Source of the DNA: Methanocaldococcaceae archaeon
GTDB taxonomy: Archaea; AGJL01; Methanococci; Methanococcales; Methanocaldococcaceae
DNA: 8,170 bases
Direction: 5' to 3'
Assembly (NCBI GenBank): GCA_027023665.1
Contig: JALVUY010000173.1
Span: 1 to 8,170, forward strand
In this document: positions 1-5,212 of the stretch, piece by piece
Position numbering within the stretch: position 1 is the first letter of the stretch
Layout of the letters: each line of letters opens with the position of its first letter
Position numbers and translations under genes: made by a program
The notes under the pieces: generated by a model
Told to the model about the DNA's origin: nothing
Database searches by the model: none
Seen by the model: the letters and a program-made list of their open reading frames with translations, nothing else

Positions 1-200
1 GGGTCAATTACTGTTGTTATTTATATACCTCCCAACTTCTATATAAACTTTTCTATTTTTGTTTATTTACTTTAAAATACTTTAAATTATTAATATCAAC
101 CCAATTATCGGGGAAAATTTGAAATAAAAACAAACTACCAAAATCTCCTAAAAATCTCAATAATTTAATATAACTAAATATTTAAATTAATCAAAATAAA

Positions 201-296
201 AGACCCTCCGAAATTTCCTAAAATCTAATAAAATCTAAAAATTTCAAATTAAAATCCTTTAATTCCAAAAATAAAGATTTTTAGCGAGGGAGGGCT
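201..296. repeat. Long-loop inverted repeat downstream of aspS
   Basis: The left arm AGACCCTCC (201-209) can pair with the right arm GGAGGGCT (289-296), giving eight base pairs with A203 bulged. They lie across an AT-rich loop of about 80 bases. The right arm is inside the 20-base repeat that recurs at 1984-2003. On the minus strand the second arm is followed by a T-rich stretch, so this could be a remote 3' structure of the aspS transcript. The pairing is real in the sequence; any function is inference. Confidence 0.4.
277..296 (+). repeat. 20-base repeat, copy 1
   Basis: This copy matches 1984-2003 at 19 of 20 positions (ATTTTTAGCGAGRGAGGGCT). The only difference is G at 289 against A at 1996. 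The two copies are in the same orientation and lie on either side of aspS. The GC-rich half stands out in a region otherwise nearly all A/T, which makes a chance match unlikely. It may be a member of a dispersed genomic repeat or the conserved end of a structured RNA. Confidence 0.6.
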
Positions 297-342
297 TTAA
301 ATAATAAAAAATAAAATGGTAAGGGAAATAAATTAAAGGCAG

Positions 343-348
343 AAAAAA
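343..348 (-). terminator. aspS: Possible oligo-T terminator of aspS
   Basis: On the minus strand, six consecutive T residues follow GTGG about 55 bases after the aspS stop codon. Oligo-T tracts are the usual intrinsic termination signal in archaea, without need of a hairpin. A ten-base inverted repeat (352-361 with 411-420) lies just before it and overlaps the last codons of aspS. Confidence 0.35.
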
Positions 349-402
349 CCACAAAGATTAATTAAGTTAAATTTCTATTGAAAGCAAAAGTAAAATTTAA
401 TA

Positions 403-1707
403 TTATGGAGTTAATCTTTGCCTGTCTCTTGGGAATAATACACACTCTCTAATGTTTTCTTGCTGAGTTAAAACCATTGTAAATCTATCTGCCCCTAAAC
501 CCCATCCAGCGTGAGGAGGCATTCCATACTTAAATGCTTCTAAGTAATATGTAAATCCATCTGGATTTAGTCCTTTTTTCTTAATATTTTCTACTAATAA
601 ATCATACTGATGAATTCTTTGAGCTCCAGAAGAGATTTCTAAATCTTTATACATTAAATCAAATGCCTTACAAACTTCTGGATTATCTTCTTTTGGCATT
701 GTATAGAATGGTCTCGTCTCAGATGGCCAGTCAGTTATAAAGTATAATCCTCCCATCTCCTCTCCAATAGCTTTCTCTGCCTCTCTACTTAAATCTTGCC
801 CCCAAACAATTTCAACGCCCTTAGAGTTTGCTATCTCTATGGCTTCATCATAGGTAATTCTATCAAACTTTTTTGGAGGTATATCAAATTTAATTCCTAA
901 TGTCTCAATCTCCTTGCTTCTATTTTCATAAACATCTACAAATGCATTATATACAACCTTCTCTAACATTTCCATAGCGTCGTTGTCATCAGCGAATGCC
1001 ATTTCAATATCTATAGATGTAGCCTCGTTTAAATGTCTTCTTGTGTTATGTTCCTCAGCTCTAAATATAGGGGCTATTTCAAACACTCTATCCAAACCTG
1101 TAGCCATTAACATCTGTTTATAGAGTTGAGGACTCTGACCTAAAAATGCCTCTCTCTCAAAGTAAGATATTGGGAACAGTTCCGTTCCTCCCTCTGTGCA
1201 TGATGCAACTAACTTTGGAGTATTTACTTCAATAAATCCTTCATTGTATAGTGTCTTTCTAACGGATTTTAACATTTCACTTCTTATTTTAAATATTGCT
1301 TGAATTTTTGGTCTTCTTAAATCTAAAAATCTATTTTCTAACCTTGTATCTAACTCTGCAGGAACTTTTTCAGAAGGATCTAAAGGAAGAGGTCTTTGAG
1401 CAGTATTTAAAACTTCCAACTCTAATGGTAATATTTCAAATCCATTTGGTGCTTTTTCATTTGCAATAACCTTTCCTTTAACTGCAATAACATCCTCAGT
1501 ACCAAGTTTTTTTATTTGTTTAAATAAGTCCTCTCCAACCTTTTGTTTTGGTGCTACTATCTGTACAAATCCTTCTCTATCTCTTAAAATAACAAATATA
1601 ATTTTACCTAACGCTCTAATTGAATGCACCCATCCCATTACAATTACTTCCTCTCCATCCATTTCTGACGTAATCTCTGCTGAGTAATGTGTTCTTCTCC
1701 ACTTCAT
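403..1707 (-). CDS. aspS: Aspartyl-tRNA synthetase, archaeal type, probably nondiscriminating (Asp/Asn)
   Basis: A class IIb synthetase that charges tRNA with aspartate using ATP in the cytoplasm. The 434 residues begin with an OB-fold anticodon-binding domain (about 1-100), followed by the catalytic core. Motif 1 is near 157-164 (ending in P164), the aspartate-site loop QSPQLYKQ is at 191-198, motif 2 FRAE is at 215-218, and motif 3 GLGADR has its arginine at 408. Length and lack of a GAD insertion fit the archaeal/eukaryotic type. H28 (in GWVH) and P87 occupy the two anticodon-domain positions that, in studied archaeal enzymes, mark AspRS that also charges tRNA(Asn). The product would then need GatCAB amidation. 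The frame extends to TTG 1719 and GTG 1716, but ATG 1707 is chosen because GGTGA lies five bases before it. It appears monocistronic with its own promoter. Confidence 0.96.
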   Translation of the reverse strand: MKWRRTHYSAEITSEMDGEEVIVMGWVHSIRALGKIIFVILRDREGFVQIVAPKQKVGEDLFKQIKKLGTEDVIAVKGKVIANEKAPNGFEILPLELEVLNTAQRPLPLDPSEKVPAELDTRLENRFLDLRRPKIQAIFKIRSEMLKSVRKTLYNEGFIEVNTPKLVASCTEGGTELFPISYFEREAFLGQSPQLYKQMLMATGLDRVFEIAPIFRAEEHNTRRHLNEATSIDIEMAFADDNDAMEMLEKVVYNAFVDVYENRSKEIETLGIKFDIPPKKFDRITYDEAIEIANSKGVEIVWGQDLSREAEKAIGEEMGGLYFITDWPSETRPFYTMPKEDNPEVCKAFDLMYKDLEISSGAQRIHQYDLLVENIKKKGLNPDGFTYYLEAFKYGMPPHAGWGLGADRFTMVLTQQENIRECVLFPRDRQRLTP

Positions 1708-1712
1708 ATGCT

Positions 1713-1717
1713 TCACC
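1713..1717 (-). promoter_or_regulatory. aspS: Ribosome binding site deciding the aspS start
   Basis: GGTGA on the minus strand, complementary to the archaeal 16S rRNA 3' end, stands five bases before ATG 1707. It overlaps the alternative TTG and GTG start codons just upstream, which argues against those being used. Confidence 0.65.
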
Positions 1718-1755
1718 AATCTAACTATTTTATGACTAAGAATAGTAAAGAGTTC

Positions 1756-1790
1756 CTTTTATAGGTTTTTCTATAAAAAATTTATACTTT
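1756..1790 (-). promoter_or_regulatory. aspS: Probable aspS promoter (TATA region)
   Basis: Two TATA-like elements lie on the minus strand upstream of aspS: AAAAGTATAAAT around 1779-1790, with an A-rich BRE side, and CCTATAAAAGG at 1755-1765. Initiation about 25 bases downstream would give a 5' leader of roughly 25-55 bases before ATG 1707. Which element is used cannot be told from the sequence. Confidence 0.4.
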
Positions 1791-1834
1791 TATTGTTTAT
1801 TTTATATATTTGAATATTTGTAGATATGAAATAA

Positions 1835-1850
1835 CAAAAATATATATAAT
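1835..1850 (+). promoter_or_regulatory. Possible plus-strand promoter facing the hairpin block
   Basis: CAAAAATATATATAAT reads on the plus strand as an A-rich BRE side followed by a TATA box. On the minus strand the same bases give a TATA with a poor BRE side. Initiation would fall near 1870-1875 and transcribe rightward into the hairpins, divergent from aspS. Such AT strings are common in this genome type, so this is tentative. Confidence 0.25.
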
Positions 1851-1869
1851 TTTTAATTCTGCTGAAGTT

Positions 1870-1990
1870 CTGATTTTAACAAGAAAACAAATAGTAAAAA
1901 CTCCTTTCTAACCCCTTAGGAGCTGATTTTAAATCCATAGGGAGCTACTCCCATAGGAGGGTTTTACCCTCCTATAGATAATAATTTTTA
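1870..1990 (+). ncRNA. Candidate small structured RNA between hfq and aspS
   Basis: This is a hypothesis, not a recognised RNA family. It rests on three sequence features: a TATA-like element about 25 bases upstream, two adjacent hairpins (GGGAG/CTCCC at 1940-1952 and a perfect ten-base-pair stem at 1953-1975), and a T5 tract at 1985-1989 that could terminate it. Direct repeats CCATAGG (1935 and 1951) and GGAGCT (1919 and 1941) also lie inside. The hairpins would form equally in a minus-strand transcript, so strand and ends are uncertain. It could instead be a mobile-repeat remnant. Confidence 0.2.
1953..1975. repeat. Perfect hairpin, ten-base-pair stem with TTT loop
   Basis: ATAGGAGGGT (1953-1962) and ACCCTCCTAT (1966-1975) are exact reverse complements separated by TTT. 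A smaller stem GGGAG/CTCCC with loop CTA (1940-1952) is immediately to the left, so the two make tandem hairpins. On the plus strand the T5 tract at 1985-1989 follows nine bases later, so it may act as a terminator or as the core of a small RNA. Confidence 0.75.
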
Positions 1991-2003
1991 GCGAGAGAGG
2001 GCT
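1984..2003 (+). repeat. 20-base repeat, copy 2
   Basis: Same sequence and orientation as 277-296, differing only at 1996 (A for G). In both copies a CCCTCC/GGAGGG-type element lies to the left: the hairpin at 1953-1975 here, and AGACCCTCC at 201-209 for copy 1. The larger unit may therefore be a short box plus a pairing partner. Confidence 0.6.
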
Positions 2004-2103
2004 CTGATAATAGATAATTAAAAAAGCAAGCATTATTCAATTAATAAAAATAATTTTTCGAGCTTTAGAAAATTTTCTTACACAAAATAAAAAAGTAAAA
2101 TAG

Positions 2104-2110
2104 AAAAAAA
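2104..2110 (-). terminator. hfq: Oligo-T terminator of hfq
   Basis: On the minus strand, seven T residues begin eight bases after the hfq stop codon, and a second tract of six T (2089-2094) follows. No hairpin precedes them. This is a typical archaeal oligo-T termination region. Confidence 0.5.
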
Positions 2111-2117
2111 TGAAAAC

Positions 2118-2348
<231 letters not shown>

Positions 2349-2386
2349 TTATTTAATTAATCAACCCTTAATAATTTTCAAACACC

Positions 2387-2401
2387 TATATATACTTTTT
2401 T
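2387..2401 (-). promoter_or_regulatory. hfq: hfq promoter (BRE and TATA box)
   Basis: On the minus strand AAAAAAG is followed directly by TATATATAGG, a close match to an archaeal BRE/TATA pair. Initiation near 2362-2368 would leave a leader of 30-40 bases before ATG 2330. It lies in the 137-base gap after the upstream operon and is the clearest promoter in the window. Confidence 0.6.
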
Positions 2402-2467
2402 AAAGAGTAATAAAATCAATAGTTTTAATATTACACATCTTTATAATACTAATACAATTTATTATTT

Positions 2468-3208
2468 TTAATTGGTTTCTGTTACGATTACTGAACCTTC
2501 GTTAAAAGGATTTGACCTTAAATATACTGAGTATAGATATGGATAATTATCTTTTAAATGCTTTACATAATTTAGCCTCTGTATAACTAAGAATTTATAA
2601 ACTCTAATAATATCATTTTTTAAGTGGTCTAAATCGCTTTTTGGTAAGTTGTTTAAATCTTCTCTTTTATGTAATTCATCTGCTAAATGAAAAACTGCTA
2701 ATAACAATTCTGAAAACTCATCATGTTCTAACAATAGAGGATTTTCCATTAGTCTCAAAAGGAATTCTTTATTTTTATTTAATAAACTTTTAAGTTCATA
2801 TAAGTTGATTTTTTCAATATCTATATAATATTTATAATTTTTTAAGAGTTTTTTCATTTTTTCATACTTTTTGTTATCCCATTCATTTGTTATTTTTAAA
2901 AAACTTTTTATATTTCCATTGTCTGCTTTTAAGATAATTTTTAGTAAATCTTCACCAACAGTATTAAAAAATGCACCTATAAGCATATTAAGTTTTTTTA
3001 ATTTGTTTATTTTGTCTCTGTGCTCTAAAATCCTCTCAATAACTATTGTTACGAGTAATACTTCAATAGGCACAAAGGCTAAATGAAGTATAAAATAACT
3101 CAATAAATGTTCAATATCCCCAAATATTAAAAAATGCACGGAATAAATTAACATAGATGTAATAATTAAAATAATTGATAGTATCAATATATACTTTTTA
3201 TCATCCAT
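2468..3208 (-). CDS. Conserved two-helix membrane protein of unknown function
   Basis: I cannot assign a function. The 246 residues begin with two hydrophobic segments (about 6-28 and 36-58) separated by a short acidic loop. A basic stretch rich in E, R and K follows (59-72), so the positive-inside rule puts both ends in the cytoplasm. The remainder (about 73-246) is helical and soluble-looking, with coiled-coil character around 110-140. It ends in a conserved-looking block containing NYPYLYS and RSNPF (about 221-235). From memory, similar HLK-NYPYL...NPF endings occur in uncharacterised proteins of methanogens and bacteria. The start ATG lies one base after the stop of the PUA gene, with only a weak GGGAT as a possible SD, so it is probably translationally coupled. 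No clear terminator follows. Confidence 0.85.
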   Translation of the reverse strand: MDDKKYILILSIILIITSMLIYSVHFLIFGDIEHLLSYFILHLAFVPIEVLLVTIVIERILEHRDKINKLKKLNMLIGAFFNTVGEDLLKIILKADNGNIKSFLKITNEWDNKKYEKMKKLLKNYKYYIDIEKINLYELKSLLNKNKEFLLRLMENPLLLEHDEFSELLLAVFHLADELHKREDLNNLPKSDLDHLKNDIIRVYKFLVIQRLNYVKHLKDNYPYLYSVYLRSNPFNEGSVIVTETN

Positions 3209-3209
3209 T

Positions 3210-3704
3210 TTATCCCATAAATTTCCATATCTTATCTCCTACATAGTGAAGATTTTTAACAGCTCTACCTTCATTAGACTCTTTCATCGTTTTTCCATTC
3301 ATTAGAGCAATTCCTACACATATTGGCTTTTTATGTTCTTCATCAACAACAAATACAACATCTCCTTCTTTAATATTTTCATCGGCATCAACGATTCCTG
3401 GAGCCATTACATCTGCCCCTTTTATTAAAAATCTTATTGCCCCTTTATCAACTACAACTAAATTCTTATTTGGTAAGGATTTTAACAACAACTTAATTGT
3501 AGGAATGATTTTATCGTCTTTTTTAAAGGCAATTGGTTCTCTATCTACCAATATAATGTCAAAATTATCAGTTATAACTACCTCTACATCGCTCTTTTTT
3601 GGAATAATATCATCCAAATTTTCAAAAAATTCATTTAACTCTTTTTTTAAGTTTTTTATATTCTTTTTACTTAAAAAATACCTTCTCTTTACATTCAATT
3701 TCAT
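3210..3704 (-). CDS. PUA-domain RNA-binding protein, archaeal MCT-1/Tma20-like
   Basis: A predicted cytoplasmic RNA-binding protein of 164 residues. The N-terminal part (about 1-78) is lysine-rich and alpha/beta, with KRRYFLSKK near the start and IPTIKLLL near 67-74. The C-terminal PUA domain (about 82-161) contains VDKGAIRFLIKGADVMAPGI (85-104) and ends HYVGDKIW. That layout and the VDKGAI...GA..M.PG signature are those of MCT-1/Tma20, which with DENR act in ribosome recycling and re-initiation in eukaryotes. The archaeal role is not established. It follows cofH by eight bases. The start is ambiguous: AGGTGAT overlaps GTG 3707 and ATG 3704, and TTG 3698 would have better SD spacing. ATG 3704 is chosen because MKLNVKRR resembles archaeal homologues as I remember them. 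Confidence 0.88.
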   Translation of the reverse strand: MKLNVKRRYFLSKKNIKNLKKELNEFFENLDDIIPKKSDVEVVITDNFDIILVDREPIAFKKDDKIIPTIKLLLKSLPNKNLVVVDKGAIRFLIKGADVMAPGIVDADENIKEGDVVFVVDEEHKKPICVGIALMNGKTMKESNEGRAVKNLHYVGDKIWKFMG

Positions 3705-3712
3705 CACCTTAA

Positions 3713-4792
3713 TTATTCTAATAATTTATAGAGTGTCGTTCTTTCTTTAGGAGTTAATCCAACCCTTTTAATCATATCTCTTATCTCCTCAACACTCATA
3801 TAAACTCCATGCTCTGCCCCAGCACTTCTTGATATATTCTCCTCAATAAGTGTTCCTCCTACATCGTTAGCTCCACACTTTAATGCCACTTGAACCATTT
3901 TTTTTCCTAATTTAACCCAAGATGCTTGAATATTTTTTATCAATCCTCTAAAAATAATTCTACTAATAGCAAACATCTTTAAATCTTCAATTCCAGTGGC
4001 TCCTGCTCTTGCTCTTCCCTCTCTATAAATTGGAGCATTTTTATACATAAATGAAAGTGGAACAAATTCAGTAAAACCATTAGTCTCTTCCTGAATCTCT
4101 TTAATTATAAAAAGATGATTAACTATATGCCTATACTCTTCAATATGCCCATACATAATTGTAGAAGTCGTAGGAATTCCCATTTTGTGAGCTTCCTTAA
4201 TTATATATATCCATTCTCTTGTTTTTATTTTATTAGGACACAGTTCTTCCCTAATCTCATCATCTAAAATTTCTGCCGCAGTTCCGGGCATTGAATTTAA
4301 TCCACTTTCTTTTAATATTTTTAGAGCCTCTTTAATAGTTAATCCGGCATTTTCTGCTCCAAAATAAACCTCCATCGGAGAAAATGCGTGTATATGTATA
4401 TCTCCATAAGGTTTTGTCGCCTCATGAACTGCCTTTAAAATCTCTGCCTGATAATAAGTATCTATCTTAGGATGTAAGCCACCTTGAATACAAACTTCAG
4501 TGCATCCAAATTTTTTTGCTTCAACAGCCCTCTTAGCAATTTCATCTATGTCTAAAAAATAAGCATGTTTATCATTCTCATTAGCCCTAAAAGCACAAAA
4601 TTTACAGTTTCCTACGCAGATGTTTGTGAAATTTATATTCCTATTTACTACATAAGTCACTATATCTCCAACTTCCTCTTTTCTCAAAGAATCAGCAAAT
4701 TTAAATAGTTCAAAAATGTTTTCATTATCTTCAAATAATTCTAAAGCTTCTTTTTTTGATATTTCTTTCTCTTTAAATTTTTCAAAGTCCAT
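3713..4792 (-). CDS. cofH: CofH, radical SAM subunit of F0 synthase (5-amino-5-(4-hydroxybenzyl)-6-(D-ribitylimino)uracil synthase)
   Basis: CofH joins the 4-hydroxybenzyl group of tyrosine to 5-amino-6-ribitylaminouracil using S-adenosylmethionine. CofG then closes the ring to F0, the deazaflavin core of coenzyme F420. The 359 residues show the radical SAM cluster motif CxxxCxxC at C59, C63 and C66 (NICVGNCKFCAFR), a CIQGGLHP strand-loop at 101-108, and a C-terminal SAM-enzyme region with ANDVGGT and SAGAEHG. These are typical of the CofH/MqnC-like group. No cofG is in the window; methanogens usually keep the two apart. The frame opens at ATG 4804, but ATG 4792 is preferred because GTGA lies four bases before it, no SD precedes 4804, and the resulting length fits the M. 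jannaschii protein as I recall it. It lies 24 bases after hisI, in the same operon. Confidence 0.95.
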   Translation of the reverse strand: MDFEKFKEKEISKKEALELFEDNENIFELFKFADSLRKEEVGDIVTYVVNRNINFTNICVGNCKFCAFRANENDKHAYFLDIDEIAKRAVEAKKFGCTEVCIQGGLHPKIDTYYQAEILKAVHEATKPYGDIHIHAFSPMEVYFGAENAGLTIKEALKILKESGLNSMPGTAAEILDDEIREELCPNKIKTREWIYIIKEAHKMGIPTTSTIMYGHIEEYRHIVNHLFIIKEIQEETNGFTEFVPLSFMYKNAPIYREGRARAGATGIEDLKMFAISRIIFRGLIKNIQASWVKLGKKMVQVALKCGANDVGGTLIEENISRSAGAEHGVYMSVEEIRDMIKRVGLTPKERTTLYKLLE

Positions 4793-4816
4793 AGTTTCAC
4801 TCATTGAGAGTATTAT

Positions 4817-5197
4817 TTATATATAGTAGTCTTCAGATACTACTAACTTACCATCTTTTAATTTGTAGTGAAAGCATGAGTAATATCCCTCGTGACATGC
4901 CACTCCTTTTTGTTCTACTATGAATAACAAAGCATCTCCGTCACAATCTCTATAAAATTCCTTTAATTTTTGAACATTTCCACTTTCCTCACCTTTTTTC
5001 CATAATTTTTTTCTACTCGTTGAGTAGTAGTGCATATAACCAGTTTTTAATGTTTCCTTTAATGCCTCCTCATTCATAAATGCAGTCATTAATACATTTT
5101 TATTCTCATCGCATGTAATTGCTATAATTAACTTCTCTCCATCTATATTTCTAAACTTTAAATTTAAATTTTTAATTATTTCCTCAATGTTTTCCAT
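4817..5197 (-). CDS. hisI: Phosphoribosyl-AMP cyclohydrolase
   Basis: HisI opens the purine ring of phosphoribosyl-AMP, the third step of histidine synthesis, in the cytoplasm. The 126 residues are a full-length stand-alone HisI, with no fused HisE pyrophosphohydrolase domain as found in many bacteria. Signature parts are [19 protein letters not shown] (52-70), then DCDGD with D84, D86 and D88 as expected Mg ligands and C85 as an expected Zn ligand. [12 protein letters not shown] follows, with C101 and C108 completing the Zn site. All expected metal ligands are present. ATG 5197 has a good SD (GAGGGGAT) four bases before it. It sits 15 bases after the HerA-family gene and apart from other his genes, as is usual in methanogens. 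Confidence 0.96.
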   Translation of the reverse strand: MENIEEIIKNLNLKFRNIDGEKLIIAITCDENKNVLMTAFMNEEALKETLKTGYMHYYSTSRKKLWKKGEESGNVQKLKEFYRDCDGDALLFIVEQKGVACHEGYYSCFHYKLKDGKLVVSEDYYI

Positions 5198-5212
5198 AAT
5201 TATCCCCTCTAC

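Larger units (their letters stand above)
1..402. other. AT-rich non-coding region downstream of aspS
   Basis: No credible gene is seen on either strand in these 402 bases, which are almost entirely A/T with frequent stops. What stands out is a pair of GC-rich patches (about 201-210 and 284-296) that can pair with each other, four copies of AAAATCT in two pairs (140 and 151; 220 and 230), and a short inverted repeat GAAATTT/AAATTTC at 210-216 and 239-245. The right end holds the probable aspS terminator. Confidence 0.7.
1720..2117. other. Non-coding region between hfq and aspS
   Basis: No open reading frame worth calling is seen here. From left to right it holds the aspS promoter (minus strand), a plus-facing TATA-like element (1835-1850), a GC-raised block with hairpins (about 1911-2005), the second copy of the 20-base repeat (1984-2003), AT-rich filler, and the hfq terminator. 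At about 42% GC, the stretch 1921-1980 contrasts sharply with its surroundings. In AT-rich hyperthermophile genomes such contrast often marks a structured RNA. Confidence 0.65.

Noticed and set aside
1..402. Possible CRISPR array or leader in the AT-rich left end
   Set aside because: Repeated units are only seven bases, spacing is irregular, and no 24-37 base repeat recurs.
277..2003. Insertion sequence or composite transposon around aspS
   Set aside because: The flanking copies are short direct repeats with no transposase gene, no terminal inverted repeats and no target duplication that could be recognised.
1911..2005. tRNA gene or C/D box sRNA in the GC-raised block
   Set aside because: No cloverleaf, T-loop or anticodon arm could be drawn, and no box C (RUGAUGA) with a matching box D at suitable spacing was found.
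2871..3086. Open frame on the plus strand
   Set aside because: It lies entirely opposite the membrane-protein gene and has the Phe/Ser/Leu-rich composition of an antisense shadow of Lys/Glu-rich coding. It shows no recognisable family.
3505..3750. Open frame on the plus strand across the PUA and cofH junction
   Set aside because: It is antisense to two well-supported genes, and its Phe/Leu/Ile-rich hydrophobic look comes from reading poly-Lys coding backwards.
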